Positions 17,681-28,153 are shown, counted from the first letter of the stretch. The stretch is 64,000 nt of DNA from JBHIYN01 sp041984235 (GCA_041984235.1 JBHIYN010000010.1:124001-188000); one strand, 5' to 3'. Notes: generated by a model not told the origin, from the sequence alone. A program made the numbers and translations.

Positions 17681-18985
17681 ATGAGTGCCCACGATACCGA
17701 TAAGCTGGAAGGCGCCTCCCTCGGCAAGTACAAGGTGCTGACCAAGATCGGTGCGGGCAACATGGCCTCGGTCTACATGGGGCACGATCCCTTCATTGAT
17801 CGCCCGGTCGCGATCAAGGTCGCGCGACCGGATTACCTCGGCTGCAGCAACGGCGAATTCTACAAGCAGCTGTTCTTCAACGAGGCACAGACGGCCGGGC
17901 TGCTCAAGCACCCCAACATCACGGCCATCTACGACGCCGGCGTCGATCGCGATATGTACTACATCGTGATGGAGTACGTGCACGGCGGCGAGACCCTGGA
18001 CCGCTACACCGCGGCCGAGAACCTGCTGCCGATCGAGACCGTGACCTCGATCCTCTACCAGTGCGCCATGGCGCTGGACTATGCGCACAAGAAAGGCGTG
18101 ATCCACCGCGACATCAAGCCGCGCAACATCCTGCTCACCGATGAACGCGAAGCCAAGATCACCGACTTCGGGGTAGCCGTCGCACACGATGCCGGCGGTG
18201 AGCCGGTGACCCATGCCGGGTCCCCGCTGTACATGTCACCCGAGCAGATCGCGCGCGGCCCGGTCGGTCCGCAGAGCGACCTGTTCTCACTCGGCGTCGT
18301 CGCCTTCGAGCTGCTGACCGGCAAGCACCCGTTTCGCGGCGAGAACATCGAGGCGATCGCCCACCGCATCCAGCACTCGCCGCCGCCCCGCCTCAACAGC
18401 CTGCGTGCCGAGGTGCCGGACATCTACCAGCGCATCGTCGACAAGGCGCTGGCGAAGAAGGCCGCCAACCGCTACAAGTCGGGGCTCGACATGGCCGGCG
18501 ACATCGCCCTGGTCTACGACTTCCTCAAGCAGCCTGCGCTGCGCATGACCCAGCAGGAGAAGTTCCACCGCGTCGAGAACCTGAATTTCTTCAAGGATTT
18601 TCCCGACAGCGATCGCTGGGAGCTGATCAACGCGGCCGAGTGGGTGCGGCTGCCGCAGAACGACGAGATCGTGCACGAAGGCGAGGCAGAGACGTCCTTC
18701 TTCGTGCTGGTCGGCGGCGAAGTCGCGGTGCGCAAGAGCGGCCACGAGATCGTGCGCCTCTACCCGGGCGACTGCTTCGGCGAGATGGGCATGCTCTCGC
18801 GCCGGCCGCGCACGGCGACCATCGCCGCCGTCACCGACGTCACCGTGATGAAGCTGCGCGACTCGGTCATCGACCGCATGTCGGTGAACTGCCAGCTGCG
18901 CTTCCAGCGCCAGTTCCTCAACGTGCTCATCGAGCGCCTCGAACACGCCACCGGGCGCATCGCGTCCGAGCCGCAGCCCGGCTGA
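17681..18985 (+). CDS. Ser/Thr protein kinase with C-terminal cyclic-nucleotide-binding domain
   Basis: This 434-aa protein joins a Hanks-type kinase (about residues 15-285) to a CRP/PKA-like cyclic-nucleotide-binding domain (about 300-425). Kinase motifs are intact: Gly loop IGAGNMASVYMG, Lys46 in VAIK, HRDIKPRN at 142-149, DFGVA at 162-166 and the APE-like SPLYMSPEQ. The second domain has the phosphate-binding cassette FGEMGMLSRRPRTATIAA, with the Glu and Arg that contact cAMP or cGMP. There is no membrane segment, so it should be cytosolic. It is followed 23 bases later by a GspE/PilB-type ATPase gene, a likely partner. Confidence 0.9.
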   Translation: MSAHDTDKLEGASLGKYKVLTKIGAGNMASVYMGHDPFIDRPVAIKVARPDYLGCSNGEFYKQLFFNEAQTAGLLKHPNITAIYDAGVDRDMYYIVMEYVHGGETLDRYTAAENLLPIETVTSILYQCAMALDYAHKKGVIHRDIKPRNILLTDEREAKITDFGVAVAHDAGGEPVTHAGSPLYMSPEQIARGPVGPQSDLFSLGVVAFELLTGKHPFRGENIEAIAHRIQHSPPPRLNSLRAEVPDIYQRIVDKALAKKAANRYKSGLDMAGDIALVYDFLKQPALRMTQQEKFHRVENLNFFKDFPDSDRWELINAAEWVRLPQNDEIVHEGEAETSFFVLVGGEVAVRKSGHEIVRLYPGDCFGEMGMLSRRPRTATIAAVTDVTVMKLRDSVIDRMSVNCQLRFQRQFLNVLIERLEHATGRIASEPQPG

Positions 18986-19008
18986 GGCACACGCCGGCGC
19001 CGCCCGCC

Positions 19009-20790
19009 ATGGCCACCCGCCCCGTCGCCAACGACAAGCGTGATCGCATCACGCTGGAACGCACGCTCGATTTGCTGCAGCGGCGCGGTGCGCTGGATGC
19101 GCGCCAGGTCGCGCGCATCCGCGCTTCGGTGAGTACCGACGACGAGCGCCATCCGTTCGTGCGCATTGCCGATCTCGGCATTCGCGCGAGCAACGCCGCC
19201 GCTGAGCCCCTGACCCTGGAAACGGTCACCCGGCTCGTCGCCGAGGCCTGCGAGCTGCCCTATTTCCGCATCGACCCGCTCAAGGTCAACGTCGAGGCGG
19301 TGACCTCGCTGGTCTCGCAGGCCTACGCGACCCGCTTCGGCTTCCTGCCGGTCCAGGTCAACGAGCAGGAGGTCACCATCGCCAGCGGCGAGCCGTTCGC
19401 CGACGAGTGGCAGCACGAGCTCGAGCGCATCCTGCGCCGGCGGGTAAAGCGCGTGCTGGCCAACCCGCGCGACGTGGCGCGCTACCTGCGCGAGTTCTAC
19501 GGCGTCAGCCGCTCGATCTCCGGTGCCAGCAACAAGGCCGAGGGCGAGGCGCGCAGCCTGGTTACCAACTTCGAACAGCTGACCGAGCTGGGGCAGGTCG
19601 GCGAGCCGGATGCCAACGACCGGCATGTCGTGCACCTGGTCGACTGGCTCCTGCAGTACGCCTTCGAGCAACGCGCGAGTGACATCCACATCGAGCCGCG
19701 CCGCGACCAGAGCAACATCCGCTTTCGCATCGACGGCGTGCTGCATCTCATCCACCAGCTACCGACCGGCGTCATCGGCGCCATCACCAGCCGCATCAAG
19801 TCGCTCGGCCGCATGGACGTCGCCGACAAACGCCGGCCGCAGGACGGCCGCGTACGCACCAAGACGCCGACCGGCCAGGAAGTCGAGCTGCGCCTGTCGA
19901 CCATGCCGACCACCTTCGGCGAGAAGCTGGTGCTGCGCATCTTCGATCCCGAGAAGCTGACCCAGCCTTTCGAGCAGCTCGGCTTTGCGGCCGAGGAGCT
20001 GCGCGTGTGGAACGACATCGTGCGCCAGCCACACGGCATCGTGCTGGTCACCGGCCCGACCGGGTCGGGCAAGACCACCACGCTCTACTCCGCGCTCAAG
20101 CGCCTCGCGCGGCCGGAGATCAACGTCTGCACGATCGAGGATCCGATCGAAATGGTCGAGCCGCAGTTCAACCAGATGCAGGTGCAATCCGCACTCGACA
20201 TCGATTTCGCCGCGGGCGTCCGCACCCTGCTGCGGCAGGACCCGGACATCATCATGATCGGCGAGATCCGCGATCGCGAGACGGCCGAGGTCGCCATCCA
20301 GGCGGCCCTGACCGGGCACCTGGTGTTGTCCACGCTGCACACCAACGATGCGCCATCGGCGGTAACCCGCCTGATGGACATCGGCGTGCAGCCGTTTCTG
20401 ATCGGCGCCACCCTGCTCGGCGTCATCGCGCAGCGGCTGGTGCGCACGCTGTGCGAGCACTGCAAGCAGCCCGGCACGATCAGCGCGGCGGCCTGGAATG
20501 GCCTGGTCGCCCCGCAGCAGGTGCAGCTGCCGGACAGCACCATGCAGCCGGTTGGCTGCGACGAATGCCGCAACACGGGTTTTCGCGGCCGCTCCGGGCT
20601 CTACGAGGTCATGCGCGTGGACGACGTCATCACCGAGATGATTCGCCCCGGCCTGCAGGCGACCACCCTGCGCCAGCATGCCCTGGCCCAGGGCATGCGC
20701 CCGCTGCGTATCGCCGGCGCGCAGAAAGTCGCCGAAGGTCTGACCACGCTGGAAGAAGTGATCAGCGTGGTCGCCCCCGGCTCGCTCTGA
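19009..20790 (+). CDS. GspE/PulE-PilB-type secretion ATPase
   Basis: This 593-aa hexameric ATPase belongs to the type II secretion/type IV pilus family. An MshEN-like N-terminal domain covers about residues 60-165. The catalytic core has Walker A GPTGSGKTT at 349-357, the Asp box TIEDPIE, Walker B DPDIIMIGEIRD and the His box LSTLHTND. A tetracysteine zinc site (LCEHC...GCDEC) is near residue 480-525. No other pilus or secretion genes are in the window. The neighbour is a cyclic-nucleotide kinase, so phosphorylation control is a plausible inference. It may serve a machine encoded elsewhere. Confidence 0.88.
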   Translation: MATRPVANDKRDRITLERTLDLLQRRGALDARQVARIRASVSTDDERHPFVRIADLGIRASNAAAEPLTLETVTRLVAEACELPYFRIDPLKVNVEAVTSLVSQAYATRFGFLPVQVNEQEVTIASGEPFADEWQHELERILRRRVKRVLANPRDVARYLREFYGVSRSISGASNKAEGEARSLVTNFEQLTELGQVGEPDANDRHVVHLVDWLLQYAFEQRASDIHIEPRRDQSNIRFRIDGVLHLIHQLPTGVIGAITSRIKSLGRMDVADKRRPQDGRVRTKTPTGQEVELRLSTMPTTFGEKLVLRIFDPEKLTQPFEQLGFAAEELRVWNDIVRQPHGIVLVTGPTGSGKTTTLYSALKRLARPEINVCTIEDPIEMVEPQFNQMQVQSALDIDFAAGVRTLLRQDPDIIMIGEIRDRETAEVAIQAALTGHLVLSTLHTNDAPSAVTRLMDIGVQPFLIGATLLGVIAQRLVRTLCEHCKQPGTISAAAWNGLVAPQQVQLPDSTMQPVGCDECRNTGFRGRSGLYEVMRVDDVITEMIRPGLQATTLRQHALAQGMRPLRIAGAQKVAEGLTTLEEVISVVAPGSL

Positions 20791-20801
20791 CTCCGTACCG
20801 C

Positions 20802-21731
20802 TCAGCCACGCGGATGATGCTCGGCGTGCAGCGACTTGAGGCGTTCGCTGGCGACGTAGGTGTAGATCTGGGTGGTCGAGATGTCGCTGTGGCCGAGCAG
20901 CATCTGCACCACGCGCAGATCGGCACCGTGATTGAGCAGGTGCGTGGCGAACGCATGGCGCAGCGTGTGCGGGGAGAGTGACTGCGTGATGCCCGCGCGC
21001 CGCGCGTACTTGCGGATCAGGTGCCAGAACGCCTGGCGGGTCATGGCGCCGCCGCGGCGGGTCGGGAACAGCACGTGCGTATCGCGTCCGCGGGTGAGCT
21101 CGCCGCGCGCCTCGTCGAGATAGCGCTGCAGCCAGTCCAGCGCCTGCTCGCCGAGCGGCACCAGCCGCTCCTTGTCGCCCTTGCCGCTGACGCGAACGAC
21201 GCCCTGGCGCACATTGAGCTCGGTCAGCTCGATGTTGACCAGCTCGGACACGCGCAGTCCGGTCGCGTACAGCAACTCCAGCATCGCACGGTCGCGCAGG
21301 CCGACCGGGTCGGCCTGCGGTGGCGCCTCCAGCAATGCCTCGACGTCGGCTTCGCTCATGGCTTTCGGCAACGGCCGGCCGAGTCGCGGCGATTCCAGGC
21401 GCACGCTCGGATCGTGATCGATCAGCCGCTCGCGCTGGGCGAAGCGGTAGTAACGGCGCAGGCTGGACAGCCGCCGCGCGCGGGTGCGCGCCGAGAGCGC
21501 CGGGTCGGCCGCCATGAAGGCCAGCAAATCGTGCTCTGCCGCCGCCAGGGTACGGCGCCCGTCCCGGCCGAGGAATCGCGCCAGGGCAAGCAGGTCGTTA
21601 CGGTAGGCGGCGATGGTGTTCCGGCTCAGTCCGTGCTCGACCCACAGGTGGTCGAGGAAGTCGGCCAGCGCCTCGGGCTCGCACGGCCCGGCAGGGGCCG
21701 CGGACTTGCGTTCGCCAGCGCGATTGACCAC
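20802..21731 (-). CDS. xerD: Site-specific tyrosine recombinase XerD
   Basis: With XerC, XerD resolves chromosome dimers at dif under FtsK control. The 309-aa protein has the SAM-like N-terminal domain (residues 20-105) and the catalytic set: Arg in ATGLRVSELV, Lys in SGKGDKERLVPL, HTLRHAFATHLL, His in LLGHSDISTTQIY and the nucleophile Tyr in IYTYV. The tail SERLKSLHAEHHPRG is typical of XerD rather than XerC. It is transcribed away from the downstream redox protein and is not next to dsbC here, unlike E. coli. Confidence 0.93.
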   Translation of the reverse strand: MVNRAGERKSAAPAGPCEPEALADFLDHLWVEHGLSRNTIAAYRNDLLALARFLGRDGRRTLAAAEHDLLAFMAADPALSARTRARRLSSLRRYYRFAQRERLIDHDPSVRLESPRLGRPLPKAMSEADVEALLEAPPQADPVGLRDRAMLELLYATGLRVSELVNIELTELNVRQGVVRVSGKGDKERLVPLGEQALDWLQRYLDEARGELTRGRDTHVLFPTRRGGAMTRQAFWHLIRKYARRAGITQSLSPHTLRHAFATHLLNHGADLRVVQMLLGHSDISTTQIYTYVASERLKSLHAEHHPRG

Positions 21732-21770
21732 CTTATGCCACTGTCACATCCATCGCAGGGGGAGTCTACT

Positions 21771-22121
21771 ATGCTCGAGGCGTGGTTCAATTCGTCCACG
21801 GTCGAGGTTCCCGAGGTGACGCGCGGCGCCACCGAGCAGGCGCGGGTCGACGCCGAAACCGCCGATCTCGCCCTCTACCACTACGACAGCTGCATGTTTT
21901 GCGCGCGGGTGCGCAAGGCCATTGCGGCGCTCAATCTCGACATCGAGCTGCGCGACGTCATGCACGACCGGACGCACTACCGAGAGCTCGCTGCCGGTGG
22001 CGGGCGTACCACGGTGCCCTGCCTGCGCATCGGCAAGGATCGCGAAGACGCACAATGGATGTACGAATCGGCCGACATCGTCGGCTACCTGGTGGAACGC
22101 TTCGGCGGCGGCGCCGCGTGA
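21771..22121 (+). CDS. Glutaredoxin/GST-N-like redox protein
   Basis: This small 116-aa protein has a thioredoxin-fold glutaredoxin domain: LALYHYDSCMFCARVRKAI with a CxxC pair (CMFC) near residues 43-46, the cis-Pro TTVPCLRIG loop and a final ESADIVGYL helix. It resembles the N-terminal domain of glutathione S-transferases and stand-alone glutaredoxins that reduce mixed disulfides with glutathione. A GGAG Shine-Dalgarno lies just upstream of ATG 21771. It is divergent from xerD and converges on rplS. The target is unknown. Confidence 0.85.
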   Translation: MLEAWFNSSTVEVPEVTRGATEQARVDAETADLALYHYDSCMFCARVRKAIAALNLDIELRDVMHDRTHYRELAAGGGRTTVPCLRIGKDREDAQWMYESADIVGYLVERFGGGAA

Positions 22122-22164
22122 ACGGCCGCCCGGCGCCAGGGCTGCGGCTGCAGGGCGCCCTGGA

Positions 22165-22512
22165 TTAGCGGATCTTTTCCTTGATGCGAGCGGCCTTGCC
22201 GCGGCGCTCGCGCATGTAGTAGAGCTTGGCCCGGCGCACGTCACCGCGGCGCTTGACCTGGATCTCGGCGATCAGGGGGCTGTAGGTCTGGAACACGCGC
22301 TCCACGCCCTCGCCGTGCGAAATCTTGCGCACCGTGAACGAGGAGTTCAGGCCGCGGTTGCGCCGCGCGATGACGACGCCTTCGAAGGCCTGCAGGCGCT
22401 CGCGGTTGCCCTCCTTGACCTTGACCTGCACGACGACCGTATCGCCCGCGCCGAAGGCCGGCACCTCGCGCTGCATCTGCTCTGCTTCAAGTTCCTGAAT
22501 GATGTTCGCCAT
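22165..22512 (-). CDS. rplS: 50S ribosomal protein L19
   Basis: L19 sits at the 30S-50S interface. The 115-aa product has the complete L19 profile (IIQELEAEQMQ at the start, GDTVVVQVKVKEGNRERLQAFEG, the RRAKLYYMRERRGKAARIKE tail). It closes the rpsP-rimM-trmD-rplS operon but has its own promoter in the 110-base gap after trmD, which would raise its output relative to the poorly expressed modification genes. Confidence 0.97.
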   Translation of the reverse strand: MANIIQELEAEQMQREVPAFGAGDTVVVQVKVKEGNRERLQAFEGVVIARRNRGLNSSFTVRKISHGEGVERVFQTYSPLIAEIQVKRRGDVRRAKLYYMRERRGKAARIKEKIR

Positions 22513-22551
22513 GGGGCGTCTCCGTGGTCTGCGGGGTGCTGGGAGCGCGCG

Positions 22552-22581
22552 ATTCTACATCAAGCCGAGACGCTTTTTCAC
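22552..22581 (-). promoter_or_regulatory. Internal promoter for rplS
   Basis: GTGAAA (22581-22576) and TAGAAT (22557-22552) on the minus strand are 18 bases apart, followed by CGCGCGC. It lies in the trmD-rplS gap, 40 bases before the rplS ATG, and shares its -10 box with the rpsP and rpsO promoters. Confidence 0.5.
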
Positions 22582-22622
22582 CCTGTTCGCGCGGCGCCGG
22601 CAGCGGCCTCCGGCGTCGCGCG

Positions 22623-23369
22623 TCAATCCTCCCCGCTCTCGCGCCGGAAGGCGGCCAGCAACGCCTCGTCCTCGGCCGAAAGCGTGCGTCCGGCGAGCAG
22701 GTCCGGACGCCGTGCGAGGGTGCGCCCGAGCCGCTGCATGCGCCGCCAGGCGGCAATCGCGGCATGGTCGCCGCTGAGCAGCACGGCCGGCACGCGCTCG
22801 CCGTCGATGCTCTCCGGGCGGGTGAAATGGGGGCAATCGAGCAGGCCGTCGACGAAGGAGTCCTCGGCCGCCGAGCGCTGGTCGCCGAGCGCACCCGGCA
22901 ACGTGCGGGCAATGGCGTCGATCATCAGCATCGCCGGCACTTCGCCGCCGCTGACCACGAAATCACCGACCGACCACTCGCTGTCGACATCGTGGGTCAT
23001 GATCCGCTCGTCGATGCCCTCGTAACGCCCGGCCACCAGCACCAGGTGCGTGTGCCGGGCCAGCTCGCCGACGGCGCCCTGCTCGAAGCGCCGGCCCTGC
23101 GGACTCAGGCAGGCGACATGGGCCGCGCCCGGCGTGGCGGCACGCGCGGCGCCGATCGCCGCGCGCAGGGGCGCCACCATCATGACCATGCCGGGACCGC
23201 CGCCGTAGGGCGTATCGTCCACGGTGCCACGACGATCGGCGGCAAAATCACGCGGATTGAGCGTCTCGATCGCGACCACGCCGGCGGTCCGCGCGCGCCC
23301 GATGACACCGGTCCCGGCAAACGCCTCGATCAGCTCCGGAAACAGGGTAATGACGGTGAAGCGCAGCAC
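22623..23369 (-). CDS. trmD: tRNA (guanine37-N1)-methyltransferase
   Basis: TrmD methylates G37 next to the anticodon and so prevents +1 frameshifting. It is an essential SPOUT (trefoil-knot) enzyme acting as a dimer. The 248-aa protein shows the knot and SAM-binding segments AGRYEGIDERI and DFVVSGGEVPAM, the GPGMVMM loop and catalytic Asp in the C-terminal domain. It overlaps no neighbour; three bases separate it from rimM. Confidence 0.96.
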   Translation of the reverse strand: MLRFTVITLFPELIEAFAGTGVIGRARTAGVVAIETLNPRDFAADRRGTVDDTPYGGGPGMVMMVAPLRAAIGAARAATPGAAHVACLSPQGRRFEQGAVGELARHTHLVLVAGRYEGIDERIMTHDVDSEWSVGDFVVSGGEVPAMLMIDAIARTLPGALGDQRSAAEDSFVDGLLDCPHFTRPESIDGERVPAVLLSGDHAAIAAWRRMQRLGRTLARRPDLLAGRTLSAEDEALLAAFRRESGED

Positions 23370-23372
23370 GTC

Positions 23373-23873
23373 TCAGTCATCCTCGTGCCAGTCGACCACG
23401 ATCCGGCGCCCCGCGAGGTCGACTTCGAGGACGTGCACGCCGCTCACGAAAGGGACCAGGCGCTCGCGCTCGCCGCCGATCCGCAGCACGTCGTGCGCCC
23501 CCGTTTCCAGCAGGCCCTCGACCGTGCCCAGCCGCTGACCCTCGCGATTGACGACCTCCAGCCCGATCAGATCGACCCAGTAGTACTCGCCCGGCGGCGC
23601 ACTGCCGAGCTGCTCGCGCTCGATGGCAATCCGGCTGCGCACCAGCGTCGCCGCCTGGTCGCGATCGGCGATGCCGCTGAGCCGGGCAATCAGGCCACCG
23701 TGATGGCGGCGGTACTCGAGCGGCTCGAATGCCTGCCAGGAACCGTCGCACGCCAGCCACCAGGGGCTGTAATCGAGCAGGTTCTCGCGCGGCCGGGTCC
23801 AGGATTCGACCCTGACCCAGCCACGGGTACCAAACAGGCCGCTGACGCGGCCTACGGTGATGTGCTCGCCCAC
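23373..23873 (-). CDS. rimM: 16S rRNA processing/maturation factor RimM
   Basis: RimM assists assembly of the 30S head by binding S19 and helix 33 regions. The 166-aa product has the RimM N-terminal beta barrel (ITVGRVSGLFGTRGWVRVES) and the C-terminal PRC barrel (EYYWVDLIGLEVVNREGQRLGTV, FVSGVHVLEVDLAGRRIVVDW). Length and position in rpsP-rimM-trmD-rplS are standard. Confidence 0.95.
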   Translation of the reverse strand: MGEHITVGRVSGLFGTRGWVRVESWTRPRENLLDYSPWWLACDGSWQAFEPLEYRRHHGGLIARLSGIADRDQAATLVRSRIAIEREQLGSAPPGEYYWVDLIGLEVVNREGQRLGTVEGLLETGAHDVLRIGGERERLVPFVSGVHVLEVDLAGRRIVVDWHEDD

Positions 23874-23940
23874 GGCGTCGCCGTCAGCGTACGCCGGGCA
23901 GCGCCGCGCGGGCGGGCGTCAGCGCGGTCGCGGCGCCGGT

Positions 23941-24189
23941 TCAGGCCGCCTCGGCGTGGGCGGCGACCAGCTGGGTGACGCGCTGCGACGGCTGCGCACC
24001 GACCGACACCCAGTAATCGAAACGCTCGCGGTCGATGCGGAAGCTGGACTCGGCGTCTGCGGCGAGCGGGTTGAAGTAGCCCAGTCGCTCGAGGTGACGG
24101 CCGTCGCGCTTGTTGCGGCGATCGGCAACCACGATGTGGTAGAACGGCCGCTTCTTGGCGCCGCCGCGAGACAGTCTGATCGTTACCAT
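23941..24189 (-). CDS. rpsP: 30S ribosomal protein S16
   Basis: S16 is an assembly protein of the 30S body. The 82-aa product matches S16 throughout (VTIRLSRGGAKKRPFYHIVV, RRNKRDGRHLERLGYFNP, YWVSVGAQPSQRV). It is first in its operon, with a strong-looking promoter about 90 bases upstream and a GAGG ribosome-binding site. Confidence 0.97.
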   Translation of the reverse strand: MVTIRLSRGGAKKRPFYHIVVADRRNKRDGRHLERLGYFNPLAADAESSFRIDRERFDYWVSVGAQPSQRVTQLVAAHAEAA

Positions 24190-24273
24190 GATGAAATCCT
24201 CGCAAGGGACGCGCAGGCGACGCGTCGCAATAAGTCATGAACGGCACCCCGGGGGGGCGCGTGATGGGCGCGC

Positions 24274-24302
24274 ATTCTAAGAGCAATTCCGCGCGAAAAC
24301 AA
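24274..24302 (-). promoter_or_regulatory. Promoter for the rpsP-rimM-trmD-rplS operon
   Basis: On the minus strand TTGTTT (24302-24297) and TAGAAT (24279-24274) are exactly 17 bases apart. The G/C-rich discriminator GCGCGCC follows, the type that makes ribosomal promoters sensitive to ppGpp. The leader is about 80 bases. Confidence 0.7.
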
Positions 24303-24337
24303 AGGGCTGGGACGCTCGCGCGCGACGGCGGCGAGCG

Positions 24338-24934
24338 ATGAGCGCAGCGACGCCCGGGATGGCGCCGGAAAAGGCCGCCCTGCGCCGCCTCGCACGCCGG
24401 CGCCGCGATGCCCTGCCGGCCGCGCAACGGAGCGCGGCGTCACGCCGGATCACGGCGAAATGCCTGGCCGAACCGGTGCTGCAGGGCGCGCGCAGCGTGT
24501 TCATCTACGTCTCCACCGAGTTCGAGGTCGACACGCGGGCGCTGATCGAGACCTGCCACGCCCGCGGTCTGACCGTGCTGGTGCCGGCCATCGTCGAACG
24601 CCGCATGCTGGCGGTCGCCTTCCCCGGCTGGTCGTCGATGCGCCCGGCCGCACTCGGCATCCTGCAGCCGGCCGTCCCGGTGGCCTGGAGCGGCGCGGTC
24701 GACGTCGTCATCGTGCCGGGACTGGCCTTCACCGCGGGTGGCGAGCGACTCGGCTATGGCGGCGGCTACTACGACCGCTGGCTGGCGGCACACCCGGCAA
24801 CCGCGGCCATTGCCGTGACGTTCGAGGCACAGATCCTGTCCGCGCTGCCGAGTACCCCCACCGACGTCACCCTGAGCCGCGTGCTGAGCGAGCGGCGCAG
24901 CATCCGGCGGACCGGCCCCGGGCTATCCCCATGA
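24338..24934 (+). CDS. 5-formyltetrahydrofolate cyclo-ligase
   Basis: This enzyme converts 5-formyl-THF to 5,10-methenyl-THF with ATP, salvaging folate. The 198-aa protein has a basic N-terminus (KAALRRLARRRRDAL), a phosphate-binding VPGLAFTAGGERLGYGGGYYDRWL signature and a DVTLSRVLSERR tail. An in-frame ATG eight codons later (MAPEKAA) is an alternative start. In many gammaproteobacteria 6S RNA precedes this gene (ygfA/fau). Here the 148-base gap to rpsP is too short and shows no 6S-like sequence. Confidence 0.92.
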   Translation: MSAATPGMAPEKAALRRLARRRRDALPAAQRSAASRRITAKCLAEPVLQGARSVFIYVSTEFEVDTRALIETCHARGLTVLVPAIVERRMLAVAFPGWSSMRPAALGILQPAVPVAWSGAVDVVIVPGLAFTAGGERLGYGGGYYDRWLAAHPATAAIAVTFEAQILSALPSTPTDVTLSRVLSERRSIRRTGPGLSP

Positions 24935-24968
24935 ATTAAAATATTTATTAAATATGCGTGGCAACTCG

Positions 24969-24997
24969 TTGATATAAGGATATTATCGGTTTATAGT
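24969..24997 (+). promoter_or_regulatory. Strong promoter in an A/T-rich patch before the SPOR gene
   Basis: TTGATA (24969-24974) and TATAGT (24992-24997) are 17 bases apart, the best sigma70 match in the window. It sits in an unusually A/T-rich stretch (24931-25010, with runs such as AAAATATTTATTAAATAT) that could act as an UP element or bind a nucleoid protein. The start of transcription should be near 25004, about 25 bases before the ATG. Confidence 0.75.
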
Positions 24998-25028
24998 TAA
25001 AGTCACTTCACGGATTGGAGACGGGAGC

Positions 25029-25604
25029 ATGAAGGTCATTCTGATCGCCCTTGCAGGCCTCGCCGGCAGTGCCTGCGCCGCCCCCACGGCCAGCACCACG
25101 GCACCCTCGCCACTAGCGGCCCCGGCACGCGTCGGCGCGGCCGACACCGCCGTCGATCGCGGCCAGGTGCGCAGCGGCGCCTGCGTCGTGGAACGCGCGC
25201 TCGACGGCCGTGCCGTCTGCGCCGCCGCCACGCCCGCACCGGCCAGCGCGGCCGCTGCACCCGCACCCTTGCCGGCAACGGTCGCCGTGGAGAGCCTGAC
25301 CCCGGGACGCTACCTCGTCATCGGCAGCTTCGCCGAGCGCGTCAACGCCGAGCGCTGGGCCCGCTTCAACGCCGAGTTCGGCACCGAAATCCAGGCCGTT
25401 ACCGGCACCGACGAACCCATGTACCGGGTCCTGGTCGGGCCGCTGGCGAGCGACGACACCGGACTGCTGCGCGAGATCCTCGCCGCGGTCGGGATCGGTC
25501 GCGGCTGGCGCCTGGCGGTGTGCGCGGACGGCCTGCCGGCCGCCGGCGCGGCTTGCGACGGACTGGGAGGAGCGGCCGAGCTCGCCGACGCCGGCGCGCC
25601 CTGA
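25029..25604 (+). CDS. SPOR-domain exported protein
   Basis: This 191-aa protein has a short signal peptide (VILIALAGLAGSACA) and an Ala/Pro-rich linker to about residue 90. A SPOR-like domain follows (RYLVIGSFAERVNAERWARF ... MYRVLVGPLASDD, about residues 97-150). SPOR domains bind denuded glycan strands at the division septum. The Cys after GSA might be lipidated, but the lipobox is weak. It converges on pnp with a 15-base gap. Cell-envelope or division role is inferred from the domain only. Confidence 0.75.
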   Translation: MKVILIALAGLAGSACAAPTASTTAPSPLAAPARVGAADTAVDRGQVRSGACVVERALDGRAVCAAATPAPASAAAAPAPLPATVAVESLTPGRYLVIGSFAERVNAERWARFNAEFGTEIQAVTGTDEPMYRVLVGPLASDDTGLLREILAAVGIGRGWRLAVCADGLPAAGAACDGLGGAAELADAGAP

Positions 25605-25619
25605 ACCTCTCCCCTTCGC

Positions 25620-27698
<2,079 letters not shown>

Positions 27699-27796
27699 AG
27701 TTGCTACCTGTTCAAAAGATGTCGGGCGACCACCGTTTCGACCGGTGGTGCGGGAGGAAGGGGTGCGGTCGGGGACAGTGGCCCGGTCCGGCGGGC

Positions 27797-28066
27797 CTAC
27801 TTGCGCAGGCCGAGGCGGGAAATCAGCTCGCGGTACCGTTCGACGTTACGGTTTCTCAGATAGTCGAGCATCTTGCGGCGCTGGTTGACCATGCGCAGCA
27901 GGCCCTGGCGCGAGTGGTTGTCGTGCTTGTGCGCCTTGAAGTGCTCGGAGAGATCCTCGATACGGGCCGAGAGCAGCGCAACCTGCACTTCCGGGGAACC
28001 GGTGTCGGTACCGGACAATTGATATTCGCTGATGATCGCGCTCTTGTGCTCGTTCGACAAAGCCAT
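27797..28066 (-). CDS. rpsO: 30S ribosomal protein S15
   Basis: S15 is an early 30S assembly protein binding 16S helices 20-22, and in E. coli it represses its own mRNA through a pseudoknot. The 89-aa product is canonical (SPEVQVALLSARIEDLSEHFKAH, HSRQGLLRMVNQRRKMLDYL). It lies between truB and pnp and has its own promoter in the 87-base gap after truB. Confidence 0.97.
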   Translation of the reverse strand: MALSNEHKSAIISEYQLSGTDTGSPEVQVALLSARIEDLSEHFKAHKHDNHSRQGLLRMVNQRRKMLDYLRNRNVERYRELISRLGLRK

Positions 28067-28119
28067 GCGGATGACTCTCCCTCGTTAACCTGCTGTCAGT
28101 GGTCTCAAATCAGCCGCGC

Positions 28120-28148
28120 ATTCTAACCGTGTCACTCCGACGCGACAA
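28120..28148 (-). promoter_or_regulatory. Promoter for rpsO-pnp
   Basis: On the minus strand TTGTCG (28148-28143) and TAGAAT (28125-28120) are 17 bases apart, followed by GCGCGGC. It resembles the rpsP promoter closely in -10 box and discriminator. It would make rpsO-pnp partly independent of the upstream nusA-infB transcript. Confidence 0.7.
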
Positions 28149-28153
28149 GGAAT

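Noticed and set aside
17681..20790. A complete type II secretion or type IV pilus locus
   Set aside because: Only the ATPase is present; no inner-membrane platform, prepilin or secretin gene is found in the flanks.
22136..22163. CCAGGGC/GCCCTGG inverted repeat between the glutaredoxin-like gene and rplS
   Set aside because: The stem could form, but the loop is long and neither strand has a U-tract, so a terminator call is not supported.
24190..24337. 6S RNA (ssrS) expected upstream of 5-formyl-THF cyclo-ligase
   Set aside because: The gap is 148 bases and holds the rpsP promoter and leader. No 6S-like sequence is visible, so ssrS must be elsewhere.
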